Shown here: positions 40,651 to 51,110 of the stretch, in pieces
Layout: every line of letters begins with the position of its first letter
Numbering within the stretch: the first letter of the stretch is position 1
Source: Tetrahymena elliotti 4EA
Taxonomy: Eukaryota; Ciliophora; Oligohymenophorea; Hymenostomatida; Tetrahymenidae
Assembly (NCBI GenBank): GCA_000231825.2
Contig: JH720298.1
Location: forward strand, 1,026,810 to 1,090,809
DNA: 64,000 bases
Direction of reading: 5' to 3'
The notes under the pieces: model-generated
Database searches by the model: none
Seen by the model: the letters and a program-made list of their open reading frames with translations, nothing else
Told to the model about the DNA's origin: nothing
Made by a program: the position numbers and the translations under genes

Positions 40651-41274
40651 TCAGAATAAGGCATTGAAGCTTTCTAAAGTTAGATTTTAGTGTTAGGAAC
40701 AATATTTTGTTAATTCATTTAGAACGTTATCAAACGAAACATTTTATTTAAGTTATCTTAAAGTTTTGTTTGAATTTACGAATTCGCTAAGACTGCCATT
40801 TAGCTTCAACTTATCATCGATTTCTTTATAGAAGAATTTCATTTAATTTTAATCACAATGAGCTTATTCTTTTTTAATGCTGTTCATAAAAAGTTTGAGG
40901 AATTACTGCTTTTTGGTTTCAAAGTGTCTCTTAAATCTTTCATATCTAACATATTCATATATTTATTTATATTACAATTAATCTTTTTTATTTTCATTAT
41001 GAATAGGGTTATTTCTCATTAAGTATTATCCTAAAAAGATGCATGGATTGAAACGTTCTCTAACTTCTTCAGGTTTTTCTTTATGGGCTTCTACTTCTCT
41101 GCTTAATCTTTCTAAGCCCTCTAGCAATACTGGAAATAATCTCTCAATTAAATACAAATCAAAATTTTCTTTTTTTCCTTATAAAACGATTTCTTCTTTC
41201 TTAAAAACATCAAGAGCAACTTGAAAATTAACGCTCTTTAAGTCGTTGGCAAAATTATCCTAAATATCTTCCAT
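40651..41274 (-). CDS. Protein with a DPY30/RIIa-like FNPCIFLGQYLMRNNP motif
   Basis: Intronless frame of 208 codons on the minus strand, ATG at 41274 and TGA at 40651, product 207 residues. Residues 43-60 (IERLFPVLLEGLERLSRE) form an amphipathic helix. Residues 75-90 read FNPCIFLGQYLMRNNP, the pattern found in DPY30/RIIa-type docking modules and in related modules of ciliary proteins. The rest is charged and helical, probably coiled coil (YVRYERFKRHFETKKQQFLK). No catalytic motif is seen. A role as a ciliary or axonemal scaffold, docking on an amphipathic helix, is inferred from the motif class only. Its start faces the plus-strand tiny gene at 42149, so the 0.87 kb between them probably holds both promoters. 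Confidence 0.78.
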
Positions 41275-42148
41275 TTTAATCCTAAAACTAAGAGTCTTTG
41301 CTATCAAAATATTATTTACTTGTATTAAGTTAACTTTTAATCAATAAATAAAAGTGTATTTATTTTCTTTGGTTTAATATCAATTAAAAGAAATAAACGA
41401 ATGAACTACCAATCTTTTGGTTGTATGTAATACTTTATTCTTATTCAAAATAAAGCTTAAAAATCTATTTATTTTTCTTTAGAAAAAGATATTGATATTT
41501 TATAATCTAAACACAGAAGTTATTTTTTTACATTTAATCATTGTTTATAAACATATTTATTCATTTATTATAATCTCAAAAGTTTTAAAATAATTTAAAA
41601 TTATTTTCTTACTATTTCAAAATTGCTACTTTTGATTTCATTCTCTTTATGTAGTTGATTAAAAATTACAAATTTAGGTAAAAACATTAAATTTCTGCCA
41701 TTAAAAAATACATCTTTGTTAAAACTAAAAAAAACAAAATTTAAATTGCTTTAAAAAAGTAATTTTTTATAAAACTTAATGAGCCCAAACCTACAAAATT
41801 ATTATATTTGTTGAATTTAAATTGTAAAAATAAATAAAAAAAGGAAAATCTTAAATAAATTCCTTGTCAATCAAATAATCATTAATTTCAATAATAAATA
41901 CCTATTTAATTTTAATCTAAATTAAATTATTATAAATTCACTAAATTCAATCAGTTTTATTAATTAAAGTGAGTAATTTTACTGTATCTGAAACATTTAA
42001 GCCAGTTTGATAAACTAACTATTTCTGTAAATATATAAATTCACTCTTTTTTTATTATTTTTTGCATTTTAAAACAAGAAATATTTAAATATTTTTTAAA
42101 ACTCTTCAATTTTTTTTTTCTTTTAAGCTAATAATTAATTTAGCTAAA
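41275..42148. other. Divergent promoter region
   Basis: A+T-rich spacer between the starts of two divergently oriented genes (minus start at 41274, plus start at 42149). No recognisable binding site; coding frames here are not supported. Confidence 0.45.
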
Positions 42149-42515
42149 ATGTTTGAGACAATCGAGACAGACAGTATGATTAACTAGCTATTTTCTAAAT
42201 AAATGGACATACTAGTTCAATTAATTGAATGTTTATATTGTGATTCTTTCTTAGATTTTAAAAAAGAATAACTCAATTTAGGTTATGAAGAAATTTGACA
42301 TTTTTAAATTATTTATTGTTTAAATACTTTTTTATATTTATAAAATAAGAAAAGGAGCACAGATTCAAATTTTAAACAATCAGCATGACTTAGTAAAAGT
42401 TTTAAAATATTCTTAAGAGAATCTATTCTTATTCTATTATATTTTATCTAAAGATTTTATAAAAGAAGAACTATTTTTTAATAAGTCTTTAGGTTTTAAA
42501 GAAGAAAGAAAATGA
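42149..42515 (+). CDS. Tiny two-exon gene, 97-residue product of unknown function
   Basis: Exons 42149-42281 and 42355-42515, joined across a 73-base GT...AG intron, give 97 residues ending at a TGA at 42513. The product starts MFETIETDSMINQLFSKQMD and continues as an amphipathic, helical protein (VQLIECLYCDSFLDFKKEQ; HDLVKVLKYSQENLFLFYYI). No signal peptide is present. The splice keeps one continuous helical pattern, which supports the model. It is easily missed, since TAA and TAG are frequent and neither exon is long. It converges on the protein kinase gene, with 184 bases between the two stops. No family is recognised. Confidence 0.55.
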
Positions 42516-42699
42516 TATTTTGATATAAATTTTGATATATATTAATACAAAGAATATTATTTTTTATTTATTTAAATACTTTTTGTATTTTATCTACTTA
42601 GTAGGAGCTTATTTTTTTTTATCAAATTGAAATAGTTATTTATTTATTTAGTAATTTATAGTCAATGTTTGTTTTTATTTATTTATTTTTATGGGACAA

Positions 42700-45085
42700 T
42701 CAATAATTTATTGATTGAATGATATTTTTATTCTAGTTATTATTAGTTTAAGAATTAGTTAGTTAGTTAAGTTAGTAATTTTTAATAGGTTGAATTTTTT
42801 TAAGAGGAGGACAATTTATATTTATTTGCTCACTAAGAAAGTCTCTATAGCTGTCTTTATTTTTGATATCAACCAGAATAGAACCAGGAGTCTTACAATA
42901 TCTATTATATTAAATTATTGAATTGATTGATTTCGGCGTTATTTTAATTTCTTAATAAATTGGTTTAATGCTTTCAAAAAATTGAGGATTTGTGGATAAA
43001 TAATAGAATAAATGCTTACATCATAACAGTCAGGTCTATCAGATGGATTGAATTTTAAGAGTTTCTTCAAGAGATTGAGACACTTTTCACTTACATGACT
43101 TGGTGGATCATAAACACAGTTTCTTATCTTTTTAAATAACTCGTTGTCTGACATTCCTCTAAAAGGGAACTTGCCACATAGTAAAACATAGAGAACAATT
43201 CCAAGAGCCCAAATGTCAGCCTTTTTACCACAATAGTCTACTTTAGAAACTATTTCTGGTGCCATGTAAGTTGGGGTTCCACAAAATATTTTAAGTTTTA
43301 TTGCAGAGCATATGCTAAACCCGAAATCAATAATTTTAATATTCTTGTTCTATTCATCTATCAGTATATTTTCCAATTTGATGTCTCTGTGTACAATGTT
43401 TCTCATATGGCAATAATCTATTCCACTCACCAGCTAGTGGAAAATTATTTTAGCCTCAGACTCAGAGACTCTCCTATCAGATCTCTTTTTGAGATAACTA
43501 TTTTATATAAATATTCATTACATATTTTTTATTATTAAGTTTTTTTTAATTATTTTATTTTTAAATCAACAAAAATTATGAAAATTTATTCATAAAATTG
43601 TTTAACTTGGAATGAAAATTGTTTCGAAAAAAGTAAAACTCATGATAAAAAATAAATAATTAGAGGATTAATTTACCTGTGGAGAGATAGCTTGGAGAGA
43701 CATTCCATCGCAAGAACAATCTATTTGTTTATTAATTATTGTGTTTAATTACAAATAAGAATTAAATTTTACAGTGTTTTTGTCTTAGAAGGCATATGGC
43801 ATCTTAATGATATTAGGATGAGCTAGTCTTTTCAAGATTGAGATTTCTCTTTTCACATTTCTCATTTTATTTGGGTCAGTTAATGTAAATTTTTGATATA
43901 TTTTGAGGGCATAAGATTCCCCGCTGCTTTTATCTATCCCTAATTTTACTGTTGCATAGGCACCTTTTTTTAAAATTAAATCAAAAATAAATTTTAATAA
44001 GAATAATTAATTAATAAAATTATAATTTTTATAGAAGTTTAATTATAAAATAAACTAATCAGCGCTCTTTTAAAGATTAAAAAATGCAGCTTACGCTAGC
44101 CATATTTTTTTTTTCAAACTTTATTTTTACCTTTTCCTAGCTCACCTTCTAATTTGAATTGTTGAATATTTATGTTTGCATCAAATAGGTCGTTTTACTA
44201 ACAACTGTTTTGCTAACTAAAAGTATTATGGTTGTTACCATGAGGAGATTGAAGTCCGGTGTTATCTGGAACCATATGATGTGCTTATGGTAGTTGAATG
44301 TTAAAGTTTTAAGCAGTAGCATTTTAATTTAATGCATTTTTCTTAGCAGGGGTATTTGCAGTATAAGGTCTAATTTAATTCATCTAAGCCTTTTCAGATT
44401 CATATGCTTATTGCTCATTTTAGATTTTCTTTAAATTATTCTTCAAGCTATTTAACATATTATTTTAATTATCTGCTTATTTTAAGTTTTGTTTGCCACT
44501 TTGGAATGGGCTGCTTATCAAGCTTGAAATTTTATTTTATTATTGTTGTTATGGTTATTATTGTTATTATTATTACTGAGTATTTATATTTTTTTGCTTG
44601 AGCACAGTGTCTTCTGCTTTAAGAGGGGTCTTTACTGCAGTTTAAGGTATCTCTTAATTGTTAACGCTTTTCTCACGAATTTTTTTTTCAGTGCTAGCAT
44701 CCTCATTTTGATTTTTACTTTGTATGTTAATGTATTTTTTAACAGGAGTTTAGAATTATCTTGGGTTTGTTGGGAAATTGTTAACACCAATGTTTACGTT
44801 TTGTAAATTATTTTAGTTATTAGATTCGAATGTTTGATTATTAAATTGCATGTGATTATCTCTATTACTGGCACTGTTACTTCTTTTAGGGTAAAGATTG
44901 GCATTCACATTCTTGATTTTATTTTGGTTTGAGAAGTGTTTCAGCCTACCATTTTTGTCTGAAGATAAATCTACTGTGACTTCTTTGGGTTCTTGGGCAT
45001 ATTTAATTGAAACAAATTCAATCTACTTCTTACCAAGAAGAGTATTTTTCTTTTCAGAAGAGGTCTTATTATTAGAGTTAGACAT
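42700..45085 (-). CDS. CAMK-like serine/threonine protein kinase
   Basis: Five exons on the minus strand: 45085-44131, 43963-43773, 43720-43677, 43497-43020 and 42891-42700, about 619 residues. The first 300 residues are Asn/Gln-rich, with a polyglutamine run coded by mixed TAA/CAA codons. The kinase domain starts near residue 308: Gly loop GKGAYATV, Lys in YALKIY, Glu in NVKREISIL, HRDIKLEN near 433, DFGFS near 454, MAPE near 475, then ADIWALGIVLYVLLCGKFPF. These residues make it a likely active Ser/Thr kinase of the CAMK type. The TAG in FHQLVSGIDYCH codes a conserved Gln. The exon holding the end of the domain stops at RPDCYD; the last exon is the weakest part, with several acceptors possible and no HPW motif visible. 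Substrates unknown; a regulatory N-terminal tail is inferred. Confidence 0.86.
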
Positions 45086-45686
45086 AGAAACAATATTTTC
45101 ATTAATTAAGTAAGTTTTATGTTTATTCGAGTCATTCCTCCTATGCTTAAATAATTTTTATAATAGAATTAGATAATTTATACAACCAGATTTTTTTCTA
45201 AAATATTAAATTATTTTTCTATAATGAGATAGATATCTAAAATGAATTGATAAATCATTAAAATTATTACTGGTGTCTATTCTATTTGGCTGTTTGATGA
45301 TATGGTAGTGCAAAAAGAATTCACAATTTTTTGTTTGTTTTGCAATAATTTGATTTCGAGTTAATCACTTCTTTCCCTTTTATGATTCAAAATACTTTAC
45401 ACTTTTTCTTGAATTTTGTCCACTCTTTTAAGAGAAGCAGTATTTCCAGCTGTTTTATAAAATATTAAATGATATAGATTAATTTCGCTGATATATCTTT
45501 CAAGTAATTTTTATTTCATTCATTATTTTCTACTTTTTTCATACTAATTGTGAAAGTAACATGAAATAGAGAAAGATAAAGGTTATAGTAAGTTAGTTTG
45601 TGGTATTTAATTTTTCTTTTCTTTATTTAAATCTACTCACAATGTCTTTTACTACTTCATCATTTCAAAATTTACTTTCACAAACT
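45086..45686. other. Upstream region of the kinase gene
   Basis: A 0.6 kb A+T-rich spacer between the kinase start and the stop of the next minus-strand gene. No promoter motif is recognised. Confidence 0.45.
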
Positions 45687-46503
45687 TCAAAAATCATTTT
45701 CGAATTTTTTCATCAAATATTTTTGAAATGTGAAAAGGCTCATTTATTTTGTTAAAATTAAATTTAATTGATTACTGTAAACTATTTTTTTGACTACTGG
45801 CTCATGGTACATGATTCTATTGGCTGAATGAGCTCCCACTGAGGTAAAATCATTATAAGTCTTTTAAGTCATTTATTTCTAAGCAATATTTTCAATATGT
45901 CCTTAATCATATTGAGGAACTTCTTCAGGATCTACATAATCATCCAAATTGATCTATTAACCTCCATCTAAACTACCTTATGATTCCCATGGATTAATTT
46001 TATGATTTTGATTTGCTTCATTCACTCTTGTTGAGTACATATAATTAGAATTTGATGATTGCTTGTTCATGTAGGAGGCAGGACTACCTTGATAATAATG
46101 CTACTATTGAACTGGTTGATTCTACATAGAATCTTGTTTGCGTTAGTAAGCTTGACAAATAATGGATTCGATTTCATGATCATCTCCTTTAATTTCTTAT
46201 TTTCTAAAATTTTAAATAACATTTAATTCCCATTTCTATGAGTGAAAAACTGAGTTGCTTACGAAAAATGAAAATCATGAATACTATTACTTCCTCTATA
46301 CTTTGATGATTCTGATTATTTGTAATTTTGAGCTAAGTAAACTATGTTTATAATAAAAACAGTTATTTTAAAAACCCAGCCTAAAATCTAATTTAAAAGC
46401 TTTAGATAGTAAGCCAAATTAAAGAATGGTTGTGTTAATTACTTGGTTGCTGCTATTACTACAGTTGCTAATTCTCTTGGTTTATAATCTAAATGTTTTA
46501 CAT
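45687..46503 (-). CDS. Gln/Asn-rich protein of unknown function, 218 residues
   Basis: Three exons on the minus strand: 46503-46443, 46341-46263 and 46203-45687, joined by 101- and 59-base introns in phases 1 and 2. The start MQNIQIINQENQQLQQQQQ is polyglutamine, coded by a mix of TAA, TAG, CAA and CAG. The middle is Ser/Tyr/Asn-rich. The most ordered part is acidic, PWESQGSLDGGQQINLDDYV followed by DPEEVPQYDQGHIENIA, then FTSVGAHSANRIMYHEP. The last 35 residues are hydrophobic and basic and less certain. No membrane segment, signal peptide or catalytic motif is seen, and I do not recognise a family. The tyrosine- and acid-rich short motifs would suit a binding-partner role, but this is a guess. 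Confidence 0.66.
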
Positions 46504-47978
46504 TTTTGACTATTTATTTTTTGTTTTCTACTTTCTTTTAATTCCTTTTCAAATTAAAGAGTGCTAAAATATTATTCTTTATTAAAATTTGCTTTGAGCT
46601 AATAAAAATAATAATCATCTTTAACTAAACGAGTCAATAAATGCAAAGAAATAAAGCTATTTTGTGGTAACTCTTTAATTAATTTAATTAATGTGAACCT
46701 ACCTATTTGAGTATAAATCATTTAATAATTAAAGATAAAAACACATTCAAAACTAATCTACATTTGATATTTATTTCTATTGGCATCAAATGTCAGTCAG
46801 AATTTCAATAAATAGATTTTAAATATTCTCCACTTGCTTCAACCAATTAAAATTTATTTTTAATTAAAAGTGTCATTCATTTTTTAGAAAGCCTTTCTTT
46901 TTATTCATCAAAAAATCCAATTCAAAAACATTTGTTCAGTAAATTAATTAATGATTTATCATTTAATCTAAATCAACAATACAAATAAAAGTAGTCAATT
47001 ATTCCAAACATTAAGATTTTAAAGAATTTAATTTTCTACAAAATAGATCAAATTTACTTTTTAAATAAAATTTTTATTTTTTATTTTCCAGTAAAACCTA
47101 TGAGTGATTAATTTTGGATATAAGAGAATCTTAAAAATAAAATAAATATATTATTTGTTCAAAATATAACTTCTAAACTAATAACTTATTTAAATTTATT
47201 CTTTGTATATTTTTAAAATTTTATCTAAGACAAAAATAATCTTTTTTAAATTTTTTTTGAAAACTAATTTTTTAATCAAATAAAAATATTCAAAGAAAAA
47301 AAATTAAATGCTTATTTATGTAATATTTTAATATTTAATATTATTTTGTTTTCTTTCAAAGTTTTAGGGGAGTTGGTTATAGAGTAATATATTCAATTTT
47401 GAATGAAAAATTTTTTATAAAATAATTGTTTGTATTAAAATATTGAATATTGTTTAATACACCCCCTTCCTAGATATCAGCATAAAAGAATTTTACAAAT
47501 GTAATTGAAGTATACTATAGCAAATAAAATCATTTAAAATAGAGTGAATATTAATCTATCCAAAAAAATTTAATTGATTTATTTATTAGCTTGTGAGATA
47601 CTCAAAGAGATTTTCTGAAATTCTAAACAAATTTTTTGATGGGTGGTACTTGATGATTTTAATTTGGATAAATTAATATAAAAAATAATTGATTTAAAAT
47701 CTTAATGAATAATTTTGTTATTGTATTTTGTAATAAAGATTAAATAAAAATGATAATCTAAATAAATAGAAAAATAAATTGAAATTAATTGAAGAAGTTT
47801 TTCGATTCAGTAATTTGTGAATAAACAAGTATTTTATATTTGGATATAGATAAGATATATTTACAATTTTAAAATAGATTTTTTAACAAAGATTATTATT
47901 AGTATAATATAAATTTTTACATGTTATTTGGTTTTTTTTCTTGGCTCTTTTAATTATTTTTATAGCTTTCTTTTTTTT
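46504..47978. other. Intergenic, no feature seen
   Basis: About 1.5 kb of A+T-rich sequence between two minus-strand genes. A CACCCCCTTCC pyrimidine-rich stretch at 47,460-47,471 stands out from the background. No gene, repeat or RNA element is supported. Confidence 0.5.
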
Positions 47979-50422
47979 TCAATTGTATAAAGCTAATTAA
48001 TATTTAGGCACTTTTTTGTTGCATTACTAGCATGGCGATAAAGAATTTAAAGGTATATTTTTGTAAGATGAATTATTAATTAAAAGGGTTGTTGACTGTG
48101 ACTTTTTGATATCTTCTTACTTTAATTATTACTACTATATTTCTTTTTATTAAATTTACTCTTTGAGTACATTGCAAAAATTTTGTTTTTTGATACTTTC
48201 CATTCTTCTAGAATTTTATCTTTAGATATGATCTTCATTTTCAATATTTTAAAATTTTTGGCGAATTTCCTTTTCTTCCTTCTTTTTTTCTTCCTAGGAT
48301 AATAAATAATTAAAATTCGATAGAAAAACTAATAAATTTTATATTTAAAATTTACTTTAGCTAATATTTATATTTGTTCTCTTTGTTTCACAAAGGTTTC
48401 ATAATCTTATTTTTTCTTTTATTTTATTTGTCTTAACAATTCCTTTTCCTAAACATTCAAAATAAGTGTTACTATTAATATTGATTAATTTTATTCATTT
48501 ATATTATTTAATTAAATTCTAAATTTTTATTTTTTGTATTCATTAATTAATTTAATTTATTTGGCCTCTTTCATTAAATTTTTTTAAAATTTATTTGGAA
48601 ATTGATAAGAAATAAACCACTCAATTCTATTTTTTTACAGCCAATAAAAATTAATTAATTAATTTTCAACTGATTCCCACTGTTAATTAACAATTTTGGA
48701 TATTTTCCAACCATCAAAAAATTGATATAAATCTATCTCTCAAAAATATTAAAGTATTTAAAATATATTTGAAATTTTATTTTTATTAATTTTAATGATA
48801 AAATCAATTTTGAAATTTACTTGTTCTGAATATTTAGAAACTTGCTCTTATATTTTTTTGTAAAAGAGTTATTCTTAGTCTTTTTATTTATATTTTTGCA
48901 TGTCTTATTCAATTTACTAATTGAGGAGCTGCTCTCTATATTCTACTACTGTGGGAACAAATTTATTTTGTATTAATGTTCTTTCTAGCTAAGCTTTTGC
49001 TTGTATTTATTAATTTTTTTCTGTTTCTTGCTTAGATTTTTCTATTTGATACTTTCTCTATACCTCCTTTTGCTCTATTTACTCTTTTAATTGTTATGAA
49101 TACATTTTAATTTTTTAGATCTTTTGCTTTTTAATTCTTTCTAGCTCAATTTATTTTTCTTATTCAAATTACTAATTCATTTTCTGGTTATATTAAATAT
49201 TTTCCTATATTTTATCCTGCTTCTTCTATTTGTCTTCTTCAATTTTCACTTTTATGTATTCACTGTATTGCTTTCTTATTTATTGCTACTTTTACTTTGT
49301 TACCTCCTTTAGTCTTATCTATTCATCTGTGTACTTTTTGTTCTATGATTTTTGATCTAAATATTCTTTTTCTTTTTCTTCTTTTTATTTTTGATGCTTT
49401 TATTCTACCATTTTCAAATTAATGCACTAATCGCAGCACTCCTTAAGAGGAGTGAAGCTCTATCTATATTTACCATAAGCTGTTGGAGTTAAGCTCCTAT
49501 TTTGACGACCGTCTCCAGTACTGTTATGATTATCATGCCTTTTTGGAGTAGCAGTTTGATTCTGAAACTAATCATTAAGATATCTTTGCATAGTATTTGG
49601 AGTCATGCTTCTCTCATAACCTGCTCCACTAAATCCATTAGCTCCATTTGCCTATCTATTAGTTGAAGATTCCCTATTTCTATTTGGAGTTTAAGGTTAC
49701 GAATAATCCTACAACCTTCCATTCTTAGTTGAGTAATGTTGAAGTTATGAATTGTAATTTTCATCTTCATCTCTTTTTCTTATGTTTATAAAACTATTGT
49801 TTCTTTTCAATGGGGTAGAGACTTATTCTACAAATGCAGTAACATTGTTAAATTATTCATTATTATTACCAGTTTTATCTAAATTTATATTGCTAGCACT
49901 TTTATGCAACGATCTATCTTGAACTCTATCTAAATAGAACTTAACAGTATCTTAATTGTTTAAGAAGCTTGAAGATAATTCAGCTGTAGTCTGAGAAAAA
50001 TTATATTTTTTTAGAGGACGTTTTGTTTCTGCTTAAATCATCATTCCAGCTTAGAAATGATCTTTAATATGGTCTTTTGTATTATCAAATTGCTTTTTTC
50101 TTCTAGGAGTTTTGGATCTTTCAGGGGTTGCCTACTAATTAGAAATGCTGTATCTGTCATAGTTTGTAGTATTTTCATTATGCTTGTATATAGGACTTTT
50201 TGGCTTACCACTATGATCCAATTAACCACTCTTGATTTCTACATTGCTAAGCTTGTAATCATAAAAAATACTTGATGATATTAAAGTAGGGTTTGCATAA
50301 TCTTTTGATTTTTTCCCATTAGTGTATGGGGAATGGAATATTGTTGAAGGGTCTTTATTCGGAGTTTCTAAATTTGTATAAATGACCCTTCTCTGAGTTG
50401 GAACAGGAGACCTGCTGCTCAT
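47979..50422 (-). CDS. Coiled-coil protein with two cysteine clusters, 669 residues
   Basis: Three exons on the minus strand, 50422-48821, 48448-48356 and 48293-47979, all in phase 0. The start MSSRSPVPTQRRVIYTNLET heads a 320-residue, Ser/Thr/Asn-rich basic region with repeated TP sites (SKTPRRKK; NRSLTPTAYGKYRQSFTPL). A cysteine cluster KECCDQCINLK lies near residues 327-337. A long Lys/Glu/Gln coiled coil follows (about 340-630). The protein ends with a second cysteine cluster, SPCQQCNKKVPKYQLALYN. It looks structural: Lys/Glu-rich helices and many SP/TP sites are common in ciliate cytoskeletal and basal-body proteins, and the Cys pairs could share a metal ion or clasp two chains. Family not recognised. 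Spliced junctions restore the heptad-like pattern, which supports the model. Confidence 0.78.
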
Positions 50423-51110
50423 TTTGGTTTTAGGTTGTTAATTAAAATCTGAGTTAATTGATAGTATTTTGTATGAGTAAAAATTATTTCAATATCTCTA
50501 ATTAGGTTAATAAATCTATAATGTTACGCCAAATTTTGTCAAAATTAAAAACTATTTATTTGGTTGACCAATAATTTTTATTTTTTAAAATTAAATTTGT
50601 TATTTAGGCAAATTGAAGCACACTTTTTTATTTTATTAACAGATAAGTAACTTCTCTATTTATTTTATTATTATATTCTTATTTACAAAACAAAACCAAA
50701 TTTATTTTTGCTAATTTACTTTCTTCTTATTAATCTAAATCAATTTAAAATTTTATCATAATTGAATGTATAATATCTCATTTCAATTATTTCAATTGTA
50801 AAGAAAATATTTTAATAAAATAAATTTACATTTTTTTATGAATAGAGTTCATTCTAAAAATAAATTTACATTTTTTTATGAATAGAGCTCATTCTAAAAA
50901 TAAATTAAATTGTTTTTCATTTTTAAACTTAATTTTACATTTTTTTATAAAAGAAATTTTTAGATATAAAAACAAAATAACACTTAACCTTATCACATCT
51001 AAATAAAATATTTATCAACTTTATATAATATTTTTATTTTTTTCAGATAAGCCTTGCTATTTTTGGAAGACTAAATGAAAATAATAAAAAATTTATACAA
51101 AAAGCAAATG
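50423..51110. other. Intergenic, with a short tandem duplication
   Basis: Upstream flank of the coiled-coil gene. Apart from the 40-base tandem duplication listed separately nothing is recognised. Confidence 0.45.
50821..50900. repeat. 40-base tandem duplication
   Basis: The unit TAAATTTACATTTTTTTATG plus the next 20 bases occurs twice head to tail, at 50821-50860 and 50861-50900. The copies differ only at one base (T or C in AATAGAG[T/C]TC), so the duplication is recent. Confidence 0.9.

Noticed and set aside
41039..41224. Plus-strand frame of 61 codons
   Set aside because: It is antisense to the DPY30-motif gene, which is open for 208 codons and carries a recognisable motif.
44404..45113. 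Overlapping plus-strand frames of 65-87 codons
   Set aside because: They are antisense to the first exon of the kinase gene, whose minus-strand reading has a clear product; the plus-strand translations are hydrophobic noise.
49980..50422. Divergent plus and minus short frames taken as two genes
   Set aside because: With TAA/TAG as Gln they fuse into the single minus-strand frame of the coiled-coil protein; the plus-strand frame is its shadow.
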